Shown: positions 1 through 11,115, numbered from the stretch's first letter. The stretch: DNA of 64,000 nucleotides from Chaetoceros tenuissimus (GCA_021927905.1 BLLK01000062.1:558001-622000), one strand, 5' to 3'. Numbers and translations: made by a program. Notes: generated by a model from the letters alone, not told the origin.

Positions 1-1047
1 GTTATACACATTCGCGGCTTTGTACTTTGATACTTCGTTTGCTTGCTATATTCAAAGTGACTGCTTTGCTTTGCCTTATTTAATTAATTGCAGTGAAAAT
101 ATGTTTTGCTTGTCGATTTCAGAGTCGAGACTTTTTTCAAAGAAAGAATAATAATGGTGAGATAAACGAAAGAATGAAATGAATAAAAAACATTGAATGG
201 CCATCGAGATATCATTTCATAAATGATAAAAAGAAAAGCAGCACTTGGCCTTCAGTCACTTTCTATTTTCGTATCTCACGAGTCTCTATCCTTTTTCTTC
301 TTCTCTTTCATTCATTACGTAAGTCTCGAGAATGAAATTAAAATACGAACTAGAGCCGACAAATAGCCAAGCCAAGCCAAGCCAAGCTACACAAAAATTC
401 AAGCATCCATATCTTATGTATCTTACATTTTTCTGGAAAGACCAATATTCCTTTTCTCCTGTTCCAAATTCAGCTATCCCTAGAAAATTCTTATATGATC
501 CTAGTATAGTATATTCCTCGTTCTCTTTCTTGTTGCTTTGCTTGCTATAGCTTCCGCCTTTGCTCTGGTCGAACCGTGTAAAAGATTTCAACGTAGAGAC
601 TATGTGAAGAGGCTATTGATGTGTATTTATGTTCAACTAAAGTGGAAAGTGAGTAAGAAGAAGTACTAATAAGGAAATCAGTTGAAACAGTGAAACGCAA
701 TATGGCATGTTTCTCTCTGGAAAGAAAGGGAAATAAGAAAAGAAGAGGAAGATAAATAAATGATACCCAATGACGAGCAATGGTATTTCGTCGCATTTCT
801 TTCGTACCCTTGCCAGTTATCCTACAGATGTAAAAAGATCTAAAGTTGTTGGAGTAGGTATTGCAATGTTTACTGAAACATTAATTACTAAATTCAATTC
901 CTTCATTCCTAAGTTTGGCCATTACTTTCGTCGTTGGTATTAAAAATAGAAAATTAAGAAGCAAATAAAAGTTTTCCTTTCACGGAGTGAGTTGGGTATA
1001 GTGCATCACAAAATATAGCTATACAAATATAAATGTAATTACTTTAT
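1..1047. other. intergenic, no supported gene
   Basis: Only short overlapping frames on both strands, none with a recognisable domain. A short CCAAG tandem repeat (about four units) lies near 367-388. I see nothing else. Confidence 0.6.
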
Positions 1048-1884
1048 CTAGAGTTCACCCATCATCTTCAATGTGTAATCCCGAATAATATCCATTTCAT
1101 CAATATCCGCGTACGGATTCTCCTTCAAGTACTGAGACGGAGTAATACCAGCCCCATTCTCTACGCTGAATGCTCCAATTCCAATTTCTTCAAGGATGGT
1201 AAAAATGTCTTGTTTTGAAGGTGAAAAGGAACAGCAAGCTCTGTGTAGAGCATACTTGTCGTCATTGTTGATATTCTTGATCCATTCTTGTACTGCTTCT
1301 TCATCAGCAAAAATGTAGTCACCGTAGTCATCCTCTTCATCTGCAAAAGAAGAATCGTCAATCAATTTTGTATTCCCAAAAACACGAGGTCCGAGCTCAA
1401 CATTCTGTGGAACATGAACAATAGCCAAGTTTGTATTACAGTCAAATGCGTATCTTCCAACTTCTCTACACCGTGGAGGGAGAAAGACGCTTGAAAGATC
1501 ACAGCTTCCAAATACATCTTCACCAATATACTCCAAGTTGATTGACAATTTGATATACACCAGGTCAAAGCAAAAATGAAAAGCACGGTTCTCGATGCGA
1601 ATCACAGTATTTGCAAATATGACTTTCTTTACATTCACACAATACAGAAAAGTTTCTCTTGGAATCTCGGTGACGCCGTCCACAACTATTACCTGCTGCC
1701 ATGAAAGCCGCTCTCGCCAATACTCTTTGCATTCAATAGATAGATTCCATTCTTCCCATCTCTCGATCTCTCCATAGCGACGTTTGTATTGAGGATACCA
1801 TTCAGAATATAGCTCTTGATTCCAGAGTGGCTTCGATCCGTCGTAAAAGAGAGTCACGAGACCATCGACAGTAGCAACCCTCAT
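1048..1884 (-). CDS. BspA-type leucine-rich repeat (LRR_5) protein, copy 1
   Basis: A 278-aa single-exon protein. An N-terminal family block (MRVATVDGLVTLFYDGS) is followed by about five LRR_5 units of roughly 23 residues (pattern IP..F..C..V..V.FANTV..I...AF, residues about 70-165). A C-terminal block follows, with ALHRACCSF and ITPSQYLKENPYADI, weakly ankyrin-like, ending in YTLKMMGEL. LRR_5 domains are known as protein-binding surfaces; partner and location are unknown. No signal peptide or membrane segment is seen, so it is probably cytosolic or nuclear. The start is fixed by alignment to the copy at 3291-4124, with which it shares its upstream sequence. It is one of six copies in the window. 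Confidence 0.9.
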   Translation of the reverse strand: MRVATVDGLVTLFYDGSKPLWNQELYSEWYPQYKRRYGEIERWEEWNLSIECKEYWRERLSWQQVIVVDGVTEIPRETFLYCVNVKKVIFANTVIRIENRAFHFCFDLVYIKLSINLEYIGEDVFGSCDLSSVFLPPRCREVGRYAFDCNTNLAIVHVPQNVELGPRVFGNTKLIDDSSFADEEDDYGDYIFADEEAVQEWIKNINNDDKYALHRACCSFSPSKQDIFTILEEIGIGAFSVENGAGITPSQYLKENPYADIDEMDIIRDYTLKMMGEL

Positions 1885-2114
1885 TTCTTCAACAACACAC
1901 AGCAGTAGATCTAGCTAGAGGCTATTGGCACGTATATATCCAGCTAAAATGAACAATAGTTAGTTCGCTCTGCAGCATTCAGCATTGTTAGCTGCGTTGA
2001 TGTGTTGACGTGTTGACAAAACATGAACATCCGACATCTGTTGCATCTGTGGTCGTTCATAACATCAATCCTCTCGTGTCATGAGCTAAACTAGTTTATC
2101 AGTTCAGTCATTGT

Positions 2115-2336
2115 ATTAGAAAAAAAGTAAATGCAAGTTTAACGTTCATGGAGTATATTAAAATTTTCTATAATAAAAAAGATAGTCATACAAATATAGT
2201 TACTTTATATCTAGATTCCGCCAGCTTCACCCATCATATGAATATTCAATGTGTATTTCTGAATAATCTCCATTTGAATTAGAAAAAAAGTAAATGCAAG
2301 TTTTATGTTCACGGAGTATATTAAAATTTTCCATAA
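2115..2336. repeat. 163-bp direct duplication of LRR 3' flank
   Basis: The segment starting ATTAGAAAAAAAGTAAATGC at 2115 recurs at 2278 with only a few changes, up to the TATATTAAAATTTTC block. The first copy runs on into an LRR tail relic. The second is interrupted at 2336 by the transposon at 2337-3250 and resumes at 3251. The arrangement indicates a local duplication before the transposon inserted. Confidence 0.85.
2211..2276 (-). pseudogene. relic 3' end of an LRR_5 gene
   Basis: On the minus strand these bases read MEIIQKYTLNIHMMGEAGGI and a stop. This matches the C-terminal end of the neighbouring copy (MIRDYTLKLMGKAGGI). Nothing upstream in the frame continues the gene, so this is a truncated remnant left by the local duplication. 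Confidence 0.8.
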
Positions 2337-3250
2337 GGCCGACCGTCACCGTGGGCGATATTTTTTATTTTTTATTTTAAAAAAAAAAATATTCCCCTCC
2401 TCAAAACCGTCCTCGACACCGTGGCCGATATTTTTTCTTTTTTTATTTCACCCATCTGATGACCGTTGGTTGATATTGAAATAATCACATGCAATAACAC
2501 TAGACATACACATAGTAAGGTATATTGAATTTGTTTGTCAATAAACATCAATTTAGAATGAATAGTTTTGATAGTATTCTTCGTAGTAAATCATCATAAG
2601 TCAAGCCGACGTTCAATTTTCAATGGTATGTTGGGATGTATTTGCTTAGAAATTTGGTACTAAAAGTGGATCCAGGAACGATTCTTTATTCTTCAGATAT
2701 CCTAGTGTATAGATAAACTGAAGACATGATTTAGAGGTAGTGATATAATATTTCTATTTGCTGAAAAAGCGACTTCTTGTTGAGCGAACAAGAACAAGTT
2801 GAACGACAGCTTTGTTTCTTTCTCTAGTTTTTCTACTTTCTCCAATTGAAACACTTGGAAAGCCCCACCATCGATTGAATGTTCAAGGAGCCGATTAGAA
2901 CTCAAGATAAGCAGTTGCAATGCACATTTATATATTAAAAAACAAGATGGATATGAACAATGTATTGATGTTGTTTGATGAAAATGAAAAGATGTGTTGC
3001 AAACTTAGTATGTAAGATACGTACGCTCGGCTTGGAAAAAATATGGCACCCCCCTTCTTGCTGTCGTATTTTTGGAAAAAATACGACGAGGCGAGGGGGG
3101 TGCCATATTTTTGTTGTTGGTGATGAAAATGTGCTCCTCAGCAAACGGTTTGCAAAATATACATTTTGTCATTCAGAAGAAATCGTTTTGCTGGGGAGGA
3201 CATTTTTGAAAATAAAAAATAAAAAATATCGCCCACGGTGACGGGCGGCC
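2337..3250. mobile_element. non-autonomous PIF/Harbinger-like DNA transposon (914 bp)
   Basis: Terminal inverted repeats of about 42 bp begin GGCC(G)ACCGTCACCGTGGG on the left and GGCCGCCCGTCACCGTGGG on the right arm (reverse complement), with one visible mismatch, followed by an A/T-rich tract. It is flanked by the 3-bp target duplication TAA (2334-2336 and 3251-3253). The duplicated flank at 2115-2210 has the same sequence with a single TAA and no element, so it serves as an empty site. G-rich termini and a TAA/TTA duplication are typical of PIF/Harbinger; the class is therefore inferred. No transposase frame is present. The interior holds further imperfect inverted repeats. Confidence 0.85.
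3036..3112. repeat. strong hairpin inside the transposon
   Basis: Left arm AAAAAATATGGCACCCCCC (from 3036) pairs with GGGGGGTGCCATATTTTT (to 3112). An inner stem, GTCGTATTTTT with AAAAATACGAC, sits within. It could be a nested fold-back insertion or a structural part of the element. Confidence 0.8.
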
Positions 3251-3290
3251 TAATAAAAAAGATAGTCATAAAAATATAATTACTTTATAT

Positions 3291-4124
3291 CTAGATTCCG
3301 CCAGCTTTGCCCATCAACTTCAATGTGTAATCCCGAATCATATCCATTTCATCAATATCAACGTACGGATTCTCCTTCAAATACTGAGAAGGAGTAATAC
3401 CAGCTGCATTCTCGATATTGAATCCCCCAATACCCTGTTCTTCAAGGATGGTAAGACTGACTTGTTTTGAAGGCTGGAAAGAGCAACAAGCTCTATAAAG
3501 AGCATACTTGTCGTCATTGTTGATATTCTTGATCCATTCCTGAAATGCTTCGTGAGAAAGATTGTAGCGACCACTTTCATTTGCAAAAGGAGAGTCGATG
3601 ATCAATTTTGTTTCATCAAAAACTCTAGTCCCAAGCTCAACATTCTGTGGAACATGAACAATAGCCAAGTTTGTATTACAGTCAAATGCGTATTTTCCAA
3701 CTTCTGCACACCTTGGAGGAAGAAAGACGCTTGAAAGATTGCAACAGCTAAAAGCACCTATACCAATATATTCCAAGTGGATTGACAATTTGATATACAC
3801 CAGGCCAAAGCAATATTGGAAAGCACGGTTCTCAATTCTAACAACAGTGTTTGCAAAGATGACTTTTTGGATGTTTCTGCAATACTTGAATGTGTTCTCT
3901 GGAATCTCAGTGACACCTTCCACAACGATTACCTGCTGCCATGAAAGCCGCTCTCGCCAATACTCTTTACATTCGTCAGATAGATTCCATTCTTCCCATC
4001 CCTCGATCTCTCCATAGCGACGTTTGTATTGAGGATACCATTCAGAATATAGTTCAAAATTGAAGAGTGGCTCCGATCCGTTGTAAAAGAGAGTCACGAG
4101 ACCGTCAACATTAGCAACCCTCAT
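3291..4124 (-). CDS. BspA-type leucine-rich repeat (LRR_5) protein, copy 2
   Basis: A 277-aa paralogue of copy 1 with the same three parts: N-terminal MRVANVDGLVTLFYNGS, five LRR_5 units, and the C-terminal ALYRACCSF...ITPSQYLKENPYVDI block ending KLMGKAGGI. I chose the ATG at 4124 because it aligns with all other copies; an in-frame ATG four codons upstream (4136) is also possible. The 5' flank, with CACACAGCAGTAGATCTAGC, is nearly the same as upstream of copy 1, so gene and promoter were duplicated together. The transposon at 2337-3250 lies just beyond its stop codon and may carry or disturb its polyadenylation region. Confidence 0.9.
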   Translation of the reverse strand: MRVANVDGLVTLFYNGSEPLFNFELYSEWYPQYKRRYGEIEGWEEWNLSDECKEYWRERLSWQQVIVVEGVTEIPENTFKYCRNIQKVIFANTVVRIENRAFQYCFGLVYIKLSIHLEYIGIGAFSCCNLSSVFLPPRCAEVGKYAFDCNTNLAIVHVPQNVELGTRVFDETKLIIDSPFANESGRYNLSHEAFQEWIKNINNDDKYALYRACCSFQPSKQVSLTILEEQGIGGFNIENAAGITPSQYLKENPYVDIDEMDMIRDYTLKLMGKAGGI

Positions 4125-4522
4125 TGCTTCTAACACACAGCAGTAGATCTAGCTAGATGCTATTGGTATTCAGCTAAAGTGAACACTAGTCAGTTCGCTC
4201 TTCAATATTTAGCATTGTTAGCTGCGTTGATGTTTGATGTGTTTCGACACAACATGAAATATTAACATCCGACATCTGTTGCATCTGGTCGTTCATAACA
4301 TCAATCCTCCCGTGTCTCGAGCTAAAATAGTAAATCACTTCAAAAGGTTCTGAGCTCAAAAACACTAAAGGCTGGAAGCACCACAGGCAATTCATCACTT
4401 CCTTCTCTCCCATTTGTATCATTCGTCAGAACAATTCAACTGTATCTTTTCCACACCAAACAACAAACAATTCCATTCCGATTCATTGCAACATCATCAT
4501 CATCATCATATAACCATTCAAA
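4125..4522. promoter_or_regulatory. divergent promoter region between LRR copy 2 and quinolinate synthase
   Basis: About 400 bp separate two start codons pointing apart, so it should hold both promoters. A CAT triplet repeat (4491-4509) lies just before the quinolinate synthase start. No specific factor site was recognised. Confidence 0.5.
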
Positions 4523-6261
4523 ATGTTTGCAATCAGATCGAGAATCGGTAGAGTGGGAATTTCCCTTTCCAAAAGATCCAAACTATTCACGAACAAACCC
4601 TCATTCCAATCTCTATCTACAGCATCTGCAGCTTACAATCAGACAGTGGAGGCATTTCCATCCATAGTCATTGGATCCGATGGGAATCTTTCTGCTCAAG
4701 GTCCTTTTGCTGAATCTCAAGCTCAGGTGAGTCTATGATTTGATTGTTAGATTGGTAGTAGTTTGTATTCATGACTCAATCTTTATTCACATCTCATCTT
4801 TATCTTATATCCATATCTTATACCCACACAATCACACACACACACACACAACCACTTCAGTACCTCAAACCAGATCCAGATACCGTACAAGAACTAGCAG
4901 AAAAACTAGAACAATCAAATATGGGAGTAGTAGCACACTACTACATGGACGTAGAACTACAAGGCGTCCTAACATCCATACAAAAACAACAACTCGCACA
5001 ATCCTCAACATCCAAAATTGCCATAGCCGATTCACTCGCCATGGGAGATTATGCAGTGGAAATGTGTAAAAATGGTGCTACCTCTATTGCATGTCTAGGT
5101 GTGGATTTCATGTCGGAATCGGTGGCTACCATTATGGCACGAAATGGATATGGGCATGTACCAGTCTATCGTGCGACTTCTCAACATATCGGATGTTCCC
5201 TCGCGGAATCAGCAGAGAATGATTCATATCGAGCATGGTTGCAATCAGGTCAGGATCAAAATGCTTTGCATGTGGTATATATTAATACATCCCTTGAAAC
5301 CAAGGCTGTGAGTAATTCCATTATCCCGACTATTACTTGTACTTCGAGTAATGTCATGGCGACCATGTTACAGGCTTCTTCCGAAATAAAGAATTTGCAA
5401 ATCATGTATGGGCCGGATACTTACATGGGACAGAATTTAGTGACAATGTTTACTTCCATTTTAAATGCTGGATGGGATGATGATAAAATTGCATCCACTC
5501 TCCATCCATTACATAATCGAGCTACAATCGAAAAATTGAGGGATAGCATTAATGTATTTCCAAATGGAAATTGTGTCGTTCATCACATGTTTGGAAATGA
5601 AGTTGTTAAAACTGTCAAGGAGAATTATAATGATGCGTATGTGACTGCTCATTTGGAAGTACCGGGTGAAATGTTTGAAATTGCCATGGAAAAGAGTTTA
5701 GAAGATAGAGGTGTGGTAGGGTCTACTTCGGATATTTTGAAATTTATTACCAAAAAGGTGGAAGCGGCTGTGGAGGAAGAATTAAAACATCCTTCTTCTG
5801 AGAAGCGTCGGTTGAAATTTATTCTAGGGACTGAGGCTGGTATGGTGACTTCGATTGTCAAATCGATTCAAGATATTATTGAAACTGCAAAATCCATGAA
5901 TGTGGAAACGGAAATTATTTTTCCTGTTTCTTCGGAAGCGGTGGCTGGTACCGATGATGAAGATATTACAGTTGTACCGGGTGTAGCTGGTGGAGAAGGA
6001 TGTAGTACTGCTGGAGGATGTGCTACTTGTCCATTTATGAAGATGAATGATCTTGATGCATTGAGTGATATTGCAGATATGGTTATACAGAATGACAATG
6101 AAGTCAAATTAAAATCTCATCTTCCTCCACAACGCTTAGCTGGAATGAAAATTGATGGGAAAGATGCAATTGACCTTGGTTCCGAACCTATACTCTACAT
6201 GCGTCACTTTATGAAGGAAAAATCAATGCCACAAAATCTTGTTGAAAAGTTAACTTCATAA
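4523..6261 (+). CDS. nadA: quinolinate synthase (NadA), two exons
   Basis: Condenses iminoaspartate with dihydroxyacetone phosphate to quinolinate in de novo NAD synthesis, using a [4Fe-4S] cluster. Exon 1 is 4523-4726 and exon 2 is 4861-6261; the 134-nt GT-AG intron is in phase 0 and contains a CA repeat. The product is 534 aa. The first ~50 residues are rich in Arg, Ser and Lys and lack acids, which suggests an organelle presequence, probably mitochondrial. The three cluster cysteines are visible: Cys146 (IACLGVDFMSE), Cys228 (ITCTSSNV) and the C-terminal CSTAGGCATC group (Cys449, 455, 458). Unlike plant quinolinate synthases there is no N-terminal SufE domain. The stop lies 62 bp from the convergent neighbour's stop. 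Confidence 0.96.
4833..4851. repeat. CA microsatellite in the quinolinate synthase intron
   Basis: A run of CA dinucleotides within the intron, 10-28 bases before the acceptor, in the place of a polypyrimidine tract. Confidence 0.85.
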
Positions 6262-6323
6262 TAAAACTTAAGAATTTACAAAATGTACTCGTATATATAT
6301 CATTGTCATGAGTCCCAAATTTC

Positions 6324-7384
6324 TCATGCCTTGCTGTTTTTCATTTCTTTTCCAATGAGCTTGCTTTTTGCATTCTGAGACTTTACATACTTTAGTAATA
6401 CATTCTTTTCTGCAGTTTCAGAAGTGGACATATTTTTGATTGACTTTTCCATCGCTCCCATACTCGTTTGAACATCTGACTCGCGAAGATTGATGTATTC
6501 CATAAGGGATGAAATCTGATCCTTGAGGTGTTTATTCTGTAGTAGGAAGCAAGCATGTTAGCATATGACCAAGTGAAATGACTCAAGCAAAGAATCAGAC
6601 TTCACATAAAACTTACCTCAGTAACAACCAATTCTTGAAGCTTTGTCAGCTTCTCTATTTCTCGCGTTTTCTGTGCTAGAGATGCTTCTAATATTGTAAT
6701 GCGTTCTTGACTTTCATCGGCACTTTTCGGCGTTCGGTTGGAACTGCTGCTCTTGTTCGAGTTGCTTTTGACCGCATTCCCATTGGCACGATTATTCTTT
6801 GATGACAACGCTACTTCGTCTCCACACGAAATGGGATTCTTGAAAAAGCCACCTAATTTGTGAAGCATGGAAGGTACTGATGGCTGCACTTGACTTTGAT
6901 CGAGAAGGGTCCTATCCATGTCTTCCTGAGGATACGGATGTCCAGCTGCCGAGTCGGAAGCACAACCACTGTTTTTGGAACCTACAACATCTGAATTCTT
7001 TGGCAAGGTACATGTTTCATTGGTCGTTTGATTCATTGCTTCTGAAGGAGGGTGCTCTACCGATAACGACTCGCTCAATGACTGTAACACTACAACACCA
7101 TGCTCGTCCTCTTTGTGATGGGAAGAGGAAGTAGCAGATGTAACAGCAGTCTTTCCTGTCCTACTCGAGGTACCTGTTGCAATCGAAGCAGCATCGTGCA
7201 TACGTGACTTGTCGAATGCATTTTTGTTGATGTGGGTCGGAATTGTTGTTTCAATGATCTGTGACTGATGATGTGCATGCTTCGGCAAAGTATTCTTATC
7301 ATCATACTGATTCTTCATCAAGTAATCAAACACCTCTTGATTTCTCGGACTCATGCGATCATGATGCTGTGCTTGATCTCTCAT
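6324..7384 (-). CDS. coiled-coil protein of unknown function, two exons
   Basis: Exon 1 is 7384-6617 and exon 2 is 6536-6324, joined in phase 0 across an 80-nt GTAAGT...CAG intron, giving 326 aa. The N-terminal two thirds look disordered and are rich in Ser, Asn, His and Thr. From about residue 225 to 275 there is a heptad-like stretch (ERITILEASLAQKTREIEKL) that runs across the splice junction, so the coiled coil supports the join. No enzyme or DNA-binding motif was recognised. It converges with quinolinate synthase. A scaffold or adaptor role is possible but unsupported. Confidence 0.75.
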
Positions 7385-8431
7385 TGCTGAATGCAGTTTG
7401 AATATATGTATGTGATGGAGAGTGAGGCTTTCAAGAGTAAAAGGTGTAACACATAAGTTACATGTATCGAGGAAGTGAAGTTGTTAGTTGCAATTGTATA
7501 GATCTCGAGCTTCTGTGACAAGAACAGTCGCGTTGCAGTTCTTGTAGAAAATTTCCCATGTGCGTTGGAAAATGCGACTGGGGTCCCGTCATAATAATTT
7601 GTATCCATACCACTATATTCATGACATATCCTGACAAAATGGACAAATTTGAGCAAATATAGTCATAGTTATCAATAAAAAACAAAATGTGTAACGTAAC
7701 GCGAGTTACACTAACGAAAGAGGAACGCGCAGCCTGATAGATTGTTGAATGTGTTACACAACTAGGACCACTACAAGAATCTTATGATGGATAAAAAGTT
7801 GAGCTTTGATGCATCCTTTCAAAATACGAAAAGAAAAAAGTTTACTTTCCAAAACATATAGAAGTACAGAGACTTGAATTCTTCACTTGGCGGTTTGTTG
7901 TTGATTCGTGATTAAGATTCAAATCAGCTGTCACATACAACAGCCAACGTTACATTCCATGACAAGAACGTGACTTGTACGACTTTTAGATTTGAATCTC
8001 AAATCAAAGAACGTTCTTGAAAAAGCATCATCTATTTCATCCATAGGCGGGGAAATGAGTAATTTTGTTGCTGTATCGATGCAATGATGAAGTCTTAGAA
8101 GTCTCGAAGATGTCATAACTTCAATTGTTGCACTATGAATTGCGTACTGATAAAATTGATTACATTCTGTATTTGACATAGATAACTGTAATCAAAAATA
8201 GAATGGAAAAAGAATAATCCGGAAAAAGATCACGAAACAAAAAAACACATAGAAAATGCATAAAGTTTTAGGGCTACTAAGCTCGATCGCATAGACTTGA
8301 TAATAGTTGTTGCAGGTGTGTGAGACTTTGCTCGATTGTATAGAAGATGAGAGTGAAAAAAAATGTATCTCTCAAAATTATTTCACCATTTACTACTAAT
8401 TATCTATGGTAATGTGTCGGAGATGGGAACC
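7385..8431. other. intergenic, no supported gene
   Basis: An 82-codon frame on the minus strand (7931-8179) has no recognisable domain and no clear coding bias. I see no repeat or RNA gene. Confidence 0.5.
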
Positions 8432-10240
8432 CTAGACTGTGTCCGTTCCCCAAGGATCCCAATCATCAAATTCATCATCTTCTTCATCATCTTCGCTCAT
8501 TTCCACTTCAATATTTGGAAGCCCTAGCATATCTGAGACAGTATTGAGCTGGCCTGATTCTAGAGCTTCTTGCATTTGCTGAGCAACCAGTTCATCTTCT
8601 CTTTCACTACCTTCCAAGCATTCAACAATTGCATAGTTGACTTCTTCCGTAGTTGGGCATTCATCGAATGTTGCAGCAACTTCAAAGTCTGCGTCAGAGT
8701 CTGGAGATGTATCCACAAAAATATGCCAAGGCTTTGGGTATGCTCGAATGACCATAGCCCTCGTGACACCTTGATGAACACCTAACTCATGTGCGTGCTC
8801 CATAGCTGCTTCTAGCTCAGCGTCCTCTTTACCATCTGTCTCTTCCTTTGCGATACTTTCATCTACCTCACATTCTGGAATAGAATTTTCAACATCCTTA
8901 CTACTATGCTTCTTTTCATCTTTTTCTTCTTGTTCCTTTATCTTTGCTTCCCATTCCCGTAGCGGAGCGTTTCCCGTCATATATTGAACACTCAGTAAGC
9001 GGAGATGATAAACTGGAACAAAGTCCCCACCTGGTCCTAGAAGAGGTACCATGTGATGATTCAAAACTACAACGGGTTGAAATAGCGAATCCGAAAGGAG
9101 AAGTTCGTTCATTGCGGCAAGACCTTCTTTATCATCCGGTGGGGGCGCAATGATCACTACAAGATTATCTTCATCTTCCACAGGATCAAATCCCAATGTA
9201 CTTAATGAAATCACTTCTGGTGCTGAAAGAGCCATGGTTCTTCTATATTGCATCAACATGGAAACAGTAGGGAAGACTACCTTCACTCTTCTTTTCTTAG
9301 ATGCAAGTCCTTCAAGTCCAGCAGCAACCGGGAGAATAGAGAGCTCGATAAATTGAACCAAAACATCAGGGTCTCTACTTAATTCCGCATCCCTCACATC
9401 CACCAACATCCTCTGTTTTCCAGCAAGCAGTGCAGTAAGAATTGCCGCCCCTGCAGCATCAGCCGCATCAGTTACAGAACTTGGAGCTGTTCCAAATATT
9501 TCCGAGTCATCAAACGCTTCAAAGGTCCTAATTTCCTTCTTTTCTTCTGGTGCTGGATCACTGACATTTTTGTATTTATTATCGGAAGAAGATTCATTTT
9601 TCGAAACAGCTTCCTCCTGTACCTCTGATGATAATCCAGCTTGACGTAACAGATTGACAACTTCTGTAAATGCTTCCGCTGCTTCTTTGAGTTCTTTACA
9701 ATCCTCCCTTAGTTTCCGCAATTCAACAGCTTGGCTAGCAGTTAAACTTTCCAATTGTGATATCCGCTGCAAAAGCTCCTCCTCTCTTGATTTGTCCATG
9801 GATGTATTGGTGATACTCTTTGTTTTGGTAGTTTGCTTCATTCCAGTCTGATTTCTATTGGGCCTTCCCCGTTGATTTCTGTTTCTACGTTTATTATTAC
9901 TGTTTTTACCCGTTCTCCGTGAGTTGTTTCTTGCATTTGCATTGCTTCTATCATGATCGTCGTTTCCATCTTTTGTCATGTATATTGGGCTTCGTCTAGG
10001 AATGTACAGCGGGCTGCTGACTCTTTTTAAATTATTTTGACCGGAGTGGAGAGATGTAATGTGTGTCTGAACTTGATACGGTGAGCTAGAAAAGGCACAA
10101 ACATTTGTTATAGATGTAAGAACTGCAACAGCAGTAAATATATATTTGAATGTTTGTGGTTTGCCTTGTAGTATTGGCTTTGACCTAGTTGCATTATTTG
10201 GAAATGCTCCCGAATATTCTGATGGTGTGATGTCAATCAT
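8432..10240 (-). CDS. plastid-targeted DUF1995-family protein
   Basis: A 602-aa single-exon protein. A hydrophobic signal (about residues 32-50, YIFTAVAVLTSITNVCAF) ends in a CAFSSSP plastid-import motif. It is followed by a basic Asn/Arg-rich low-complexity region (about 95-145), a coiled coil (about 150-195), and a DUF1995-like domain (about 260-540) with RVKVVFPTVSML, LVVIIAPPPDD, VVVLNHHMV and YPKPWHIFVD. The last ~25 residues are very acidic. In plants the DUF1995 family includes LPA3, a factor for photosystem II accumulation; a related role is inference. The ~30 residues before the signal are unusually long, so the true start may lie in an unseen upstream exon. Confidence 0.75.
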   Translation of the reverse strand: MIDITPSEYSGAFPNNATRSKPILQGKPQTFKYIFTAVAVLTSITNVCAFSSSPYQVQTHITSLHSGQNNLKRVSSPLYIPRRSPIYMTKDGNDDHDRSNANARNNSRRTGKNSNNKRRNRNQRGRPNRNQTGMKQTTKTKSITNTSMDKSREEELLQRISQLESLTASQAVELRKLREDCKELKEAAEAFTEVVNLLRQAGLSSEVQEEAVSKNESSSDNKYKNVSDPAPEEKKEIRTFEAFDDSEIFGTAPSSVTDAADAAGAAILTALLAGKQRMLVDVRDAELSRDPDVLVQFIELSILPVAAGLEGLASKKRRVKVVFPTVSMLMQYRRTMALSAPEVISLSTLGFDPVEDEDNLVVIIAPPPDDKEGLAAMNELLLSDSLFQPVVVLNHHMVPLLGPGGDFVPVYHLRLLSVQYMTGNAPLREWEAKIKEQEEKDEKKHSSKDVENSIPECEVDESIAKEETDGKEDAELEAAMEHAHELGVHQGVTRAMVIRAYPKPWHIFVDTSPDSDADFEVAATFDECPTTEEVNYAIVECLEGSEREDELVAQQMQEALESGQLNTVSDMLGLPNIEVEMSEDDEEDDEFDDWDPWGTDTV

Positions 10241-11115
10241 AGGTAATTCAAAAATGACACCGAGCTTGGAACAAAAATAGAATCTTTTTAATATGCTGTA
10301 ATACTGATCTGTTGGCCCCTAATTATTTTCTAAAGAGTAAGGCCAGATATATGTTGAATCTGTGTCAAGAAAGAGTCTATGCTAATTGTTATTGTACACT
10401 GTGAAGGTATGAAACGTCGCCTATTATATTCGTTAAGTCAAGTTGAACATCTGTTCATATGTCGATCAGAACAACTTCGCATCATCATCACTCTCTCTTT
10501 TCTCTGTCGCACGTGTGTGTCATTATTGAAGAAAGGTGGGATATTCATCCTTCTATCCACCAACTCGAGAGGGTTTATCGCCTTCCCTACGGTATCGAAG
10601 AAAACCTCTTTTTTTGAAAGAAAATATACCCCTTATTGCAGACGTCTTGCAAGATTGAGACTGAGCGGATTCATGAAATTAAAATTAAGAATATAATATG
10701 ATAGATCTGATAGATTTATAAAAATCAAACGTTCTAATGATGTTGGTAATAAGTTTGCTCTTTTTGTGAGTATGATTTTCTAATGTATTTCAAGTAATGC
10801 CTGCATATACTACATAGCGCAAAGAGGATTGATTACAAAAATTTATAAAAATTTGAAGTAGTTTTTATTTTATTTGATAAGTATGGTAATGCATTTATTT
10901 ATCAAAGACGGACTCGTTGTCATTGTGCTGCAATATGTGGCTAGTGTTGTAGTCATTAGTGAAGGAAGAAAAAAGAGATTGCGATCGAAGCGACAGACTG
11001 ACAGACTCCTCAACGACTCCACAGAACTGAAACAAATCAGGGATCAGGGCACTGCATTGGCATTTCAATTTCATTGAGTATTTTCATCTGTATCTAATCG
11101 CCAATAGATAGTGAC
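10241..11115. other. intergenic; LRR promoter shared with 22.8-23.07 kb
   Basis: The right part (about 10915-11115) is homologous to the region before the LRR gene at 23073: CAATATGTGGCTAGTGTTGTAGTCATTAGTG and ATCTAATCGCCAATAGATAGTGACA in this copy are near-identical there. No gene is supported in the left part. Confidence 0.6.

Noticed and set aside
2975-3241. 88-codon frame inside the transposon
   Set aside because: It consists largely of inverted-repeat arms and has no transposase-like content.
7931-8179. 82-codon minus-strand frame
   Set aside because: No domain, no signal, no neighbour support; could be chance.
10379-10696. 105-codon plus-strand frame
   Set aside because: Composition and lack of motifs suggest intergenic sequence.
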